From positions 8,319-72,318 of the forward strand of contig QANY01007352.1 of assembly GCA_003255025.1 (NCBI GenBank): a stretch of 64,000 bases of DNA. Direction: 5' to 3'. A program made the position numbers and the translations under genes. The first letter of the stretch is position 1, and each line of letters starts with the position of its first letter. Under the pieces are notes generated by a model. It was not told where the DNA came from. It saw only the letters and a list, made by a program, of their open reading frames with translations, and did not search any database. Of this stretch, positions 35,231 through 45,770 are shown piece after piece. The stretch is from Datisca glomerata (Eukaryota > Streptophyta > Magnoliopsida > Cucurbitales > Datiscaceae).

Positions 35231-35545
35231 CTTCCCAGAGAAAAGTGAGGGTTGAACTAGAAAGACGCTTCGTGAGAGATACACTAGAGAGATTGCTTCA
35301 CCAGATAGAGCTTCTAGAGTGAAAGATGAAATAGTGAGATTCATGAGCCCTAAGAGCATTGCGCTTCGCCATTCTAAGAGAGGTTGAAGCTGAGAGAAAG
35401 AGAGATAAAAGAGAGAGTTGTGAGAGGGTCCAAATTTAGGCGGGTTTTGGGTAATTTTTGTCCCTGCGCCAGCTTCCCCATAAATTTTTGTTCACGCGCT
35501 AGCTTCGCTTAGCATTTTGATAAAAACCATTGTCGTAATGTTCTA
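30552..35545. mobile_element. CACTA transposon with captured terpene synthase exons, copy B
   Basis: The left end is CACTACAACAAAAAAGGCTA at 30552, preceded by caa, with subterminal tagcgtttt / ctatcgtagg repeats to about 30810. The likely right end is tagcattttgataaaaacca then ttgtcgtaatg at 35510-35540, a decayed inverted match to the left subterminal sequence. Inside are terpene synthase exons 3-6 (33189-34232), a shared unidentified stretch (31085-31215), and a GA-rich leader (35040-35430) with a splice donor, suggesting minus-strand transcription from the right end. No transposase is found. The element is non-autonomous and about 5 kb long. Confidence 0.75.
33189..34232 (-). pseudogene. 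Terpene synthase exons 3-6, copy B
   Basis: Four consecutive exon pieces lie on the minus strand in gene order. Exon 3 (3' half, 34232-34052): [18 protein letters not shown] and [18 protein letters not shown], then a GT donor. Exon 4 (about 33860-33715): [20 protein letters not shown] and [13 protein letters not shown], with the Asp-rich DDxxD motif (DDIYD) intact. Exon 5 (about 33690-33540): QYMKVFYEALLNAYEEFERD. Exon 6 (33437-33189, 249 bp): EYLKVSLVSGC and RLMEDIVTHK. Plant TPS-a genes normally have an intron between exons 4 and 5; here they abut with frameshifts. Other damage: TAA for Gln in exon 3, stops in exons 5 and 6, Asp to Glu at the first NSE position, and the exon-6 donor changed from GT to AT (intact in copy A). 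It is a captured, dead fragment of a sesquiterpene-synthase-like gene. Confidence 0.85.
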
Positions 35546-35698
35546 TAGAATCAGATATGTTTTAGTGCAAGTTAAAATCAGAACCAAAGTACCACAACTA
35601 TGTTTGTATTAGAAGAATTGATTACCTTCACTAAGTGCACCATAGGATCACCCCACCTAACTCTCTCCTTTAGCATTTCATCAAGTTCTAGATCATCC

Positions 35699-36089
35699 CT
35701 ACAAAAGGAGATGTGGAAAGAATATTACTTGTCTTAAAAGATATGAAAAGAAGATTTTCCACCAGCTTTGTTGAACCAAAAGATAAATGCCTATATCGTC
35801 TGAAACAGTCTTATATGTTGCCCACATGATAGAGTGAGAATTCCTATTCTGCGATAGTCAAAACATTATAAATACAATGACACATGTACATAGGAAGACT
35901 CCTAATCTCTAACTTGGACATATATTTGTATTTTTTAAATAAAAGTACATGAAGGAAGCAGGTACAAGACAAGAAAATATGACATGATCAACAACTTAAT
36001 TAGATTAGTAAACTAAATTGCACTTTACTGATAGAGCATTTACAACTAAAATAGAAAACTCTATGCAATAGAGTTTTACAGAGAGAGCT
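35699..36089. other. Region upstream of the last visible BUD13 exon
   Basis: It should hold the preceding BUD13 intron. I see no further BUD13 exon on the minus strand and no other feature. Confidence 0.45.
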
Positions 36090-37289
36090 GAAGGTCTTCT
36101 CTTTGAGCAATAGTGTCATGTCCTATGCCCCAAATTTCTGATGGAATTGTGGATCCAAGAAGTCGAAAATGCATCCAGTATTCGGGAATGGGCATTTATT
36201 CAGAGGAGGAACACAATATACATGGCTCACTTCCAGATCCATCATGCTGCCTAATCTAGATTCTTTTATTGGAAAAATCATTATATAACAGTGGCAGAAC
36301 TTCTAAACACATTTTTAACTCGTCTAGTTTGCTTTTCATTACAAAATGAATGAAGAAAAATAAAAGAATAAATATCGACTTGGGGACTTGGGAACACATT
36401 CAGAAAGGAATAGCAAATTCGTTGCATGAATCTTCAGATTTAGCTAACCAAGGACTGTTCAGTCTTTTGAAGAACAAGAACATACATAAAGTTCAGTTTT
36501 TCTTAAATCCAAGACAAAACAGCCCGCGGTTAGCTAAAACTGACAAAAGCTATCATTTTCAATTTAGTTTTTTCACACGTCTAATATTCTTCTTCTCCTA
36601 ACTGACCGAACCGAACGGGGACACAACTCCCTCCTCTTCGCTCCTAATTCTCACGGAGTTTGTGTTCCCTCTCTTGTAATCCTTGTAGCAAGCACAGCTA
36701 AATTTTTACGTTGGACGTTGATGAAGGGGTCAACAGGGACGTTGTGCAGTTAGGATTTGTGTTTTACAGGTTGAGGTTCCTACTTTCTTCTCTTGGACAT
36801 TCCTCCCATTTTTGTTTAGGTCTTCTCTTTGAGCAATAGTGTCATGTCCTATGCCCCTAAATTCTTATGGAATTGTGGATCCAAGAAGTCGAAAATGCAC
36901 CCAGTATTCGGGAATGGGCATTTATTCAGAGGAGGAACACAATATACATGGCTCACTTCCAAATCCATCATGCTGCCTAATCTAGATTCTTTTATTGGGA
37001 AAATCATTATATAACAGTGGCAGAACTTCCATCATGCTGCCTAATCTAATTTACATCAACTCACGGAGTTTGTGTTCTCTCTCTTGTCATCCTTGCAGCA
37101 AGCGCAGCTGAATTTTTAGGTTGGACGTTGATGAAGGGGTCAACAGGGACGTTGTCCAGTTAGGATTTTGTTTTTTACAGGTTGAGGTTCCTACTTTCTT
37201 CTCTTGGACATTCCTCCCATTTTTGTTTAGGTAAAATCATTATATAACAGTGTCCAGTTAGGATTTTGTTTTTTACAGATTGATAGCTT
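36090..37289. repeat. Stuttered mosaic of short direct duplications
   Basis: Module X (tctttgagcaatagtgtcat... to aacagtggcagaacttc) occurs at 36100-36302 and 36830-37028. Module Y (tcacggagtttgtgttc... to cccatttttgtttagg) occurs at 36650-36822 and 37060-37231. At 37232-37280 a 20-bp scrap of X (aaaatcattatataacagtg) is followed by a 26-bp scrap of Y. The order is X-unique-Y-X-Y-x-y. X has an open frame of 61 residues (36829-37014) without a known domain. The frame at 36350-36601 lies in the unique part and is also unrecognised. Confidence 0.85.
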
Positions 37290-37314
37290 CGACTTTTTTC
37301 CCCTTTCCAATGCT

Positions 37315-37632
37315 TTATTGGTCTTACAAATATTAACAGCACGCAAAAGGTACATTTATTAAATAATAAAAATGTATACCATCATTTCTTCATTTCTCGT
37401 TGTTGTTCACACGTCTCTCGGGAATGGTACTTTGTCACTCTTTTGCGTCGTTGCACCTTCCCATTCTCGAATTTCGGTGCCAAATATGGGTTTTTAGTTC
37501 ACACTCTCAGCTTTTTGTTGTGCCGCTTCACCTTCTAGTTCTCAGTTATTGTTAGTTTCCAAGACGCGCTTCCTCCTCTATCCAACTATTGTCTTTTCAT
37601 TTACCTGTTGTGGATGACGGCTGCTACTATCA
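37315..37632 (-). repeat. 3' LTR remnant of the Tat-type element
   Basis: Matches 27680-28000 of the solo LTR from gctttattggtc through gacgcgcttcctcctc to ctgctactatCA. Only the U3-proximal half is present; the left part is replaced by the stuttered duplications. Confidence 0.75.
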
Positions 37633-37875
37633 TTTCAAGCGCTCTGTTCTATACGCCTGTTGCATTCCACGCCTTTTTAGAATTAATTGCATTTTGTTTC
37701 TTTTTTTCAGATCCGTAAATTTTAATGCATTCCCTTTTCACGTTCGTGTCCTACATAAGGCCTTCGTCTTCCTCTTTTTTTCCTTCATGTTTGTTCTACC
37801 CCCTGTAAGTCCTTTTCTTCTTCCATTTCTTTACCCATTTTGTTACTCTCTCCTTTTTAGTTTTCTACGTCAGTC

Positions 37876-39935
37876 ATGAGGGAAGAGAAGGAGTTTAAGG
37901 TCACCGTACCCTTAGTTAGGAACTGGATGAGTTTAGTCATTTTATAGATCGTCATAAAGATTTCTTCTGCACGGATGTTGTTTACGGCTTTGGGGATGGA
38001 ATACACAAGTCTTTCACTTGCTATCCCCATACCAAGTCACCCTAGCCCCCATGTATATAGCTTTAGGATTGAAGCTCCATTTTTCCCCCATTCTCCAAGA
38101 ATTTTTTAGTACCTTCTATCTTGCCCCTTCCCAGTATACCCTCAGCTTGTACAAGATCCTTTTAGGAATTGAAGTTTTAAATAGGAGGCATAACCTCAAC
38201 ATAGGCATAGAGGAAATTTGTGTCGTGTATATTATTAAGAAACGCGACACGTCTTACTACTTGGCTCCCCATTCTAGTGAGAAATATGGGGTTTGGTCAC
38301 TAATCTCCTAAAGGGAGATAAAGGTTGGGTAGACGGGGCTCTTCCGATCAGTGGGAACTGGGACAGTGATGGTCGTTGGATCATCCCCAAGACCTGGGGA
38401 TCTTTTAGTAAGTAGCTGGAGCTCCGATTTCTTGTCCTTTTTTCCTGACCTTTTCTTTTTTTTCTTCATTTGTGTAGATAAGAAATTGAACATAATGTTC
38501 TTTATCCCTAGAGATGTAGCTGCATGACTCTTTGCTGCCTACAACTGCCCAGAACAGACTGGAAAGATCTCCTCAATATAAGCAGGTAGATCAACTGTCT
38601 ACGCTCCCGTTACCATAGTTAAAGTCGCTACTTATTTGTCCTCAACTTCAGAGATCCCCCAAGCCATCCCTGTTCCTACCTTCAGCCGTGTTGTGGCGTC
38701 CAGTCCTTCAGAGTCTTTCGAGTCTGAGTGGGAGGAAGTGGAAGGAGAGGAATAAGAAAAAGAAAGGGAGTCATAGCAGCAAGAGGCTGAAGAGCAACAC
38801 GCAGTGTTCTATTTTTCTTACGAAGAATCAGAGATGTCGAAGCACCTTCGGAGAAACTTGTGAGAACTATTGGTCTTGGAAGGAACGTTCATCCGAGAAT
38901 GGAATCCGTTAACTCCTCCTACAGCATCCCCGACGTTGTCGCACCATCGGCTCCCACTCTCGTTCTTACTATCTTTCCACCCCATTCTCCTTTGACTGGT
39001 CCTCCTACCCCCGCAACCGAGGACATTCTAGTAATGGAAGAAATTTCTCCTCCTCCTCCCCATATTCTCATAGGTCAGCTCCCAATCCTGCTGGTTCACA
39101 GGGGGCGGAGACTGCCGTCTGGAGTTGGCAGCCGTACATGGTGGCTCCACCCATTCCTGCTTCCGTGTGCTTCTTAAAGGATCCCTGCTCCTTTCACATC
39201 ATCGCGAAGGTGTCAATTCTGACGTGAACATGGCTTCCCTTCGCCAGAAGTCCGTTAACAACGAGATCATCGATCTTAGTCATAACCAGATGTAGGTAAC
39301 ATTTTCTCTTTCTTTGATTTTATCTCTTTGCTCTTTGCTCTATTCTTTTTCATTTAATAACACCCTGAGGATTTTTACAAGCTACGACTTATCACAACGG
39401 GCTCCAGGAGGAAATATAATCAATGGAGCTTGAGACAGCGGGCTTTAGGAAGAAGGTGCGGGAGGAAATAAAACAAGTCTCATGGAGCTATCTTCGCGAA
39501 ATAGGATCTGAGGAAGGTTGAGACGGAGCTCCAAAGGGTTGTCGTTTCTCATTGAAGAACTGGATGCCACTGCAGCTGAGCGGGCGAGGTTGGAGGAATC
39601 TCTGAAAGAGTCAGAGAAGGCTACTGAGATCTTCGGGGAGAACTTGTTCGTTGTCGAAGGGAAGCTAGCCGAGGTAGAGAGGAAGTTATCATCTATGGAG
39701 GCAACTTTGGCTAAGGCTGGTGAGCGGGAATCTGAACTTAAGGTCGAGTACTAGGACATTGTTGATTAGGCTGAGGGTATGGCCTATTGTGTGGGTTACC
39801 GTGATGCCAAATATGATAAGGCTTCCCGCATGCCCCTTGTTGACCTTCCCGATGACCCTACCGAGCCTGAACCAGGCGTTCCCACTTCTAACCCTAGTAA
39901 AGAGGCTACTCCCGAAGAGGTGTCTTAGTTTAATT
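37876..39935 (+). pseudogene. Antisense ORF with putative gypsy-type transposon domain (PF04195-like), decayed
   Basis: Read on the plus strand, opposite to gag and pol of the same element. At 38018-38308 an open stretch gives YIALGLKLHFSPILQEFF, YLAPSQYTLSLYKILLGIEV and EICVVYIIKKRDTSYYLAP. This is the pattern (LAPxQLxPNxWRxLxGxxVL) of the plant domain named putative gypsy type transposon, whose biochemical role is not established. After a low-complexity spacer, 39518-39754 encodes a Glu/Ala/Leu-rich coiled coil (AERARLEESLKESEKATEI), then a Pro/Asp-rich tail (LVDLPDDPTEPEPGVPTS) ending at a stop near 39930. At least three frames are needed to read it and several stops interrupt, so it is dead. 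A sister copy lies at 61.9-63.9 kb. Confidence 0.7.
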
Positions 39936-40389
39936 TCCTTTGCACTTCACTTTTTCATTTATTTTTTACTTTTCGTGTATTTTAATTTTTCGACGGATAA
40001 GATAATTCTCGTTTCACTGTTTCTTTATCAGCTTTCTTTCTTTTTATACTCAAATGATTTTCTGCTTCTACTTTCTTCTATCCTTTTCTCAAACACTTGG
40101 CAAAAATTTAGTGAAAGCACTTTTACTTAACAAGAAACTTTATCATTTTTGTAGTTACTTGTTTACTCGTTCTTGTTGTTAAGTTGGCTCGTAGAATAGG
40201 ATTTGCTTTGGTTTATAAAATAATAGAGCGGGCCCATTTCCGCTTAGTCAAGCCACTCATTTTCATTGCTTTTTTATTTTGCTTAGCTTATTTACCATAC
40301 TATTTCAAAGACATTAATTCTTCATCTTTTTGCCTGTGTTTAGAAGATGTCTTCTTTTGAGATTATGACCTATGGAATGCCAATCTCAA

Positions 40390-40625
40390 GGCTTCACACT
40401 TTTAATTTCTTTTGAGAGTAAGACTTATTGTTCAAACCTCTCAAGGACTTATGCCCTTAATTTTTTATGGGAGTAGGACTTATGAACTGCCCCTCCCTAG
40501 GACTTATGCCCTTAGTTCCTTTTAGGAGTAGGACTTATGAACCATCCCTCTCAAGGACTTATACCCTTAGCTCTTTCTAGGAGTAGGACTTATTAACTGC
40601 CCCTCCCAAGGACTTACGCCCTTAG
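40390..40625. repeat. 55-bp tandem repeat in the element's 3' region
   Basis: Four units starting with aggactta at 40444, 40499, 40554 and 40609, built on aggacttatgcccttag and ggagtaggacttatgaactg, with a diverged unit upstream. It lies between the integrase end and the antisense ORF, where Tat-lineage elements often carry tandem arrays. Confidence 0.9.
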
Positions 40626-40736
40626 TTCCGTTGTTGTTATTTGATATGAGGAGAGTTGACACCAAGATTTTTTACGTTGAAAACTCTTGCGAGAAAAAAT
40701 CACAGGAAAATATTTACTATAATGCTATTTACAACT

Positions 40737-41392
40737 TTAAACAAAGTATTTTTTTAGGTGGGCTGCATTCCGCGATTTTGGCAAGTTCGTTCCTTCTTCT
40801 ATTTTCAAATGGTAGTAGCCGCTTTCCCCCATCCCATTGATGATATATGGCCCTTCCCATGCCGGCCCAAGTTTTCCCTCTATCTGGAAGGCCTTTCTTA
40901 GGACTAGGTCTCCCTACTGAAATTCCCATTTCTGTACCTTCTTCTCGAAGTAAGATCACCACTTCTGATTGTAATGGGCCATCCAGATCAGGGCTACTTC
41001 TCATCATTCTTCCAGTTCATCAAAGTTATTTCTAAAGAGTTCTTCATTTTGTTGCTCATCCAGTTTAGATCTCAGAGTGAGGCTCCCAATTTAAACAAGA
41101 ATCATTGATTCTGCTCTATATGCTAGAGTAAACGGTGTTTCACTCGTTGCCTCTCTAGGAGTTGTTCTGTATGCCCATAGTATTGCTAGTAATTCTTCCA
41201 CCCATTTCCCACTGGCCCACTCTAGTCATTTCTTCATATTGTCGAGTATAATTCAGTTTGACCTTTCAGCTTGTCCATTTCCTTGTGGATAGTAGAGTGT
41301 AGAGAATCAGTTGATGATCTTCAAGTCCTTGCAAAAGGTTTTCACCATGTTTTTGGTGAACTGAAGTCCGTTGTCAAATAACCTTCGAACAT
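40737..41392 (-). pseudogene. Gypsy integrase C-terminal part
   Basis: The minus-strand frame starts inside the catalytic core at FDNGLQFTKNMVKTFCKDLK (second catalytic Asp) and YYPQGNGQAERSN (catalytic Glu). It continues ELLAILWAYRTTPREATSET and PFTLAYRAES, and ends with the GPY/F-type module GDLVLRKAFQIEGKLGPAWE and LPKSRNAAHLKKYFV before a stop at 40737. The first catalytic Asp and the zinc-binding N-terminus are missing because of the deletion. Five or more in-frame stops and at least one frameshift are present. In an intact element this enzyme joins the cDNA to the host chromosome. Confidence 0.85.
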
Positions 41393-42317
41393 GGGTGAGT
41401 TCTTGTCTAACATCGGCCTGAAGGCTAGTCTAGCAACTCAATCATCGTAATTTTTTATTTTTATCACCTCATCCTTAAATCTGTGAGTGTATTCTCGTAG
41501 TGACTCTCATCTCTTGGTGCAAATTGTCAAAAGATACTCTAAGTCTTTCATGACCGCTCGATAGGGATAGTATTGTTCTAGGAAGAGAGAGGACGTGACA
41601 GCAAAATTACTAATTAAATGCACAAGGAGTGAATGATACCATTTCAGAGTTTCTCTGTCGAGGCTAATGGGGAACATCTTGTACATCAGTCTGTCATCGT
41701 GCTGATACAACGCCATTATTTGTCTAAATTGCTGGAGGTGGTCTAAGGGATATGTTTCCCCTCATAACATTTTAATTTGGGGGTCACGAACTTTCTGGTT
41801 AGGGGTACCGTCAGGATATCAGTGCTTAACGGAGTACGGGTGAGGGATTCGAGTTTTGTCTTTCCGGTAATTCCTAGGTTTCTTATATCCATCATTTTTC
41901 GCTTTTGTAATTCTTCCACCACTTTTTTCGTTATGACCAGGGACAGACGAGCTTCTACCATAGCCTCTTTCACGTGGTTTTGGGATTGGACTTCAACTTC
42001 CTCGTTTTGTACGTTTCTACTATTATCGTGGTTCATATGACTTACGTCTTACTCGTTGACCCTGAGTGGATTTCTCGTTCCTCGTTATTCACACTTTAAC
42101 TGACTTCAACACGTGTCCTCGTCAGCTCTTGCTGAAGCATGTTGATTAGGTCCTGCACAATCTTCCATGCACAATGCAAGGCCTCCATATTCTTTCTTTC
42201 CATTTCTTGCATCCCGTTTAGGATTGTCTGCAGTGGAGTTGGTTGATCCATATGATCATCTCCATTTCTGATCCCGTTGTTCCCACTCAGAGCTACGTTA
42301 GATTTCGTTCTAGGCAT
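41393..42317 (-). pseudogene. Gypsy gag, fused by deletion to the integrase end
   Basis: Starts with the Met at 42317 (MPRTKSNVALSGNNG), about 45 bases after the primer site. The retrotransposon gag domain is read in pieces: VPLTRKFVTPKLKCYEGKHI, MALYQHDDRLMYKMFPISLD, RETLKWYHSLL, LFLEQYYPYRAVMKDLEYLL, ESLREYTHRFKDEVIKIKNY and LAFRPMLDKNSPMFEG. Within a few bases of SPMFEG the sequence becomes integrase (RRLFDNGLQF), so the zinc knuckle, protease, reverse transcriptase, RNase H and most of the integrase core have been lost in one deletion near 41390. Stops at about 42096 and 41743 and frame changes show further decay. Confidence 0.8.
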
Positions 42318-42360
42318 ATTTGATGTTTTTGGGGTGGGTTTCTCGAGCTTTTCTCTCAGT

Positions 42361-42377
42361 TCTCAATGAAAGCACCA
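42361..42377 (-). promoter_or_regulatory. Candidate primer binding site of the Tat-type element
   Basis: The minus strand reads TGGTGCTTTCATTGAGA directly between the LTR edge and gag. The string starts with TGG, as primer sites do (complement of a tRNA CCA end), and the same string is common at this place in plant gypsy elements. I cannot assign the tRNA with certainty. Confidence 0.6.
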
Positions 42378-42864
42378 AAATATAAAATATTTTTTCCGCA
42401 CCAATAGAGTCGCAATAATTATCAATGAAAAATAATGAAATGGTTAGAGTGAGAAAGGGAATGTAGTAAATGCTCTGCATATTGTTTTTTTATTGAAAAA
42501 ATGGATCCCTCCATTCATTACACGAGCCCTTATATAGGACTTAAGGTGTAGATGAAATAGTAATTTAACAATAAAATAATAAAAGGAGGCATGATCACCC
42601 CCTCCCTTATGTTTTCAAGGGTTTTTATGCATATAGGATCTCTCACATACTTATGGGACTCAGGCATGTGCCCTTTCATTTCATTTATTCCCTTCAACTG
42701 TCTCATCACTCTGTAGTTCAGCTGTTGGTTCAGCAGCAGCCACATGATCTTCTCTCATGATTCAAATCTCCTTCTCTCCGTTCTCAAGCGGTGGAGATCT
42801 CCTCACTACCTCTTGATCGATAATTTTCATCCATATGGAACAGTGAAGGTTTTCTACCTGTTCA
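42378..42864 (-). repeat. 5' LTR remnant of the Tat-type element
   Basis: From 42480 on it matches the left half of the solo LTR (27185-27552): ggatccctccattcattac, the aataataaaa stretch, cacatgatcttctctcatgattcaaat and ggttttctacctgttca. It then breaks off at 42864 with the U3 half missing. Confidence 0.75.
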
Positions 42865-43668
<804 letters not shown>

Positions 43669-45770
43669 NGAATATAAGCCTTTTACTTTCTAAAAACCCA
43701 AGGCCATATTTGGTAGCTCGGAATGAATAGTAGTAAGAGACTGAACATCATTAAAATAATGAGAAATTTTTAAGAATAGACAATACTAGGGGGTGTTTTA
43801 AGAAATAACTGGTTTTTAATATAATTAGGTAAATCACAAGGTTCCTAAATAATCAATAATTTTAGACAAATATGTCCATCGTCTATAAATAACATACTAC
43901 TTATATTTTTAGGTAAATCATATATGTAAATTTGATAAACTTAATTGATATACCCTACAAATAAGAAAACATTAGTTATCAAAGGATTTAACCCGTAATC
44001 AAGATCTAAACCGCTACTTTTTTATACATTATTTAAAAATCCTTAAATTCCATCTAAACCGCTACTTTTCTAACTACGTCAATCAATTAAATACTGAATA
44101 AAAAATCTTTAAAAAAATCAAATTAAATTGATAAAAAGTCAATAATAAATCTGTGATAATTCAATCAATGAACTAAATTTGAAAATTCTAATAAATTGAC
44201 ATATAATGCATGTTATGTACAGTTATCATAGTAAATCATAAGTAAATAAATGATACACTTGACTAAATTATGGCAGCTATTAATGCTTTGACTGTATAAT
44301 TGCAATTTTCATAAATGATAATTAACATACTTGATGAAAAATTTTAAAAACCAGCAAATCCTGCCTTCACCTTAAAAATGGATGCAATATTTACTCTCCT
44401 AAAATACATTAATTGATAACATGTTTCTTATGAAATCAACCAATCAATTTTCACTAAAATATTTGGAAAAGTAAATAAAAATCTAACTATTGTTATGGAA
44501 ACTACTACTTAGTTAATTATGGTAAATAACAACTAACCTAAAATGTCAATCAATCATCCAAAAAAAAGAGAAAGAAACTCTACAAAATCTCGGTCAATAT
44601 ATCATAGTAAATCATATATAAATAAGTGATATACTGGACTCTATTATGGCAGATATAAAAGATTCAATTGTTTAATTACAGTTTCCATATTTACTGAAAA
44701 ATTTAAAAGCCAAAATATCTCGTCTGCACTAACCTAAAAAACGAAACCAATTTTAATTTCCCTCTATCACATTAATTGAAATAAAATTCCATTTTGAAAT
44801 CCACCAATCAAAATTGACTGAATAATTGGAAAAGTAAAAAAACTCAAACTATGGCTATGCAAACTACTTTAACTATCGTAAATAATAACTAACTTAACTT
44901 GTCAATCATTCATCAAATCACAAAACCAAATAAACCAAGAAACCCTCTCGATCTTGGTCAATATTCTCGAATCCTCCATCTACAGAGCGGAGATAACCTC
45001 CATTGACACCCTTTTGCAGCACAGGTAGAACTCCTAATAATTTGAAATAAACGGACATGGTTTTCAGTAGATGCTTTACTCAATAATCTCATATTATTTT
45101 GAAATCAATAAAATGTACATGCATGTCCAATCGGTGATATAATATGATAAGAAAGCAAAAAAAATCATGGTATTTATACCAAATCCAACCACTATTGGTA
45201 TATTGATTCAAGTAGTTGAACTGTACGATTTTTGTTTGCTTAATAATACCTTCAACTTGTTGGAGATGATAGAAGAGAAACGATGATAATACCTTGATCT
45301 AAAATCATATTTCAAACTTTTTGAAAACCTAATAAATAATATTTCAAATTACTATAAGTTTTATTAAGCATAACATGTATTGAATATTAGAGTAGTTTAA
45401 TCTAAATTCCAACTACAATTTGTTGAGATTAATTGTTAATCTTTCGAGAATCAAATAGTTTGTATAATTTTAGTAATTTTGTTTGATCCATAAGTTCTTA
45501 TCATTGAGTGGTTAATGTTGTTGTGGTCAATAAAATATTTATATGGGTAAATCATATAATTCTGTATTGTTTACAATAGAGTAAATAAATAATAGATCGT
45601 TGTTACTTGATATATGTTATGCAATTAATATTATTTTCCAGGTTAAGATACTAAATCATTTATTGATATAACCAATATGTCAATAGCATATTGATTATCT
45701 AAAACTGTATATGATTGAACTATATAAAATTCTGATAATCATGTGTTTACTGTTTATGGCAGCATTGATT

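Larger units (their letters stand above)
28181..35698 (-). pseudogene. BUD13: BUD13-like 3' end, copy B (three exons, CACTA in an intron)
   Basis: Minus strand. Exon 35698-35626 (73 bp) lies between an AG acceptor and a GT donor and reads DDLELDEMLKERVRWGDPMV then HLVK. Exon 30528-30348 (181 bp) starts KKHHVLVLPNLGDGEKM, continues GFIIPQDISAHSWL and AQNRYGIRPGRHCDRVDRSN, and ends at a GT donor. Last exon 28261-28181 starts EKELFKKMNEKQATQK. Exon phases join correctly (phase 0, then phase 1). Damage: an in-frame TGA in LK-x-*-LDAA, W to C and G to R changes in the core, and a 5-bp deletion relative to copy A in the last exon that shifts the frame and loses the true C-terminus. The intron between the first two exons carries a whole CACTA element whose left end is 24 bases from the acceptor. 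Exons for the N-terminal part are not seen to the right of 35700. Confidence 0.85.
37290..42864 (-). mobile_element. Tat-type Ty3/gypsy element with antisense extra ORF, internally deleted
   Basis: Minus-strand order: right-hand (5') LTR remnant 42864-42378, primer site 42377-42361, gag 42317-41393, integrase end 41392-40737, 55-bp tandem repeats, an antisense ORF (read on plus, 37876-39935), and left-hand (3') LTR remnant 37632-37290. Extra antisense ORFs between integrase and 3' LTR are a known trait of several Tat-lineage elements. Protease, reverse transcriptase and RNase H are gone. Each LTR is cut at its outer part, in complementary fashion. Confidence 0.7.

Noticed and set aside
22553..35545. 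Whether the BUD13 or terpene synthase pieces form working genes
   Set aside because: BUD13 copies have frame breaks and lack most exons. Terpene synthase lacks exons 1-2 and the last exon and has stops. Both are called pseudogenes.
38308..38493. A Lys-rich minus-strand frame
   Set aside because: It is a shadow of the antisense ORF on the plus strand, covering its T-rich linker.
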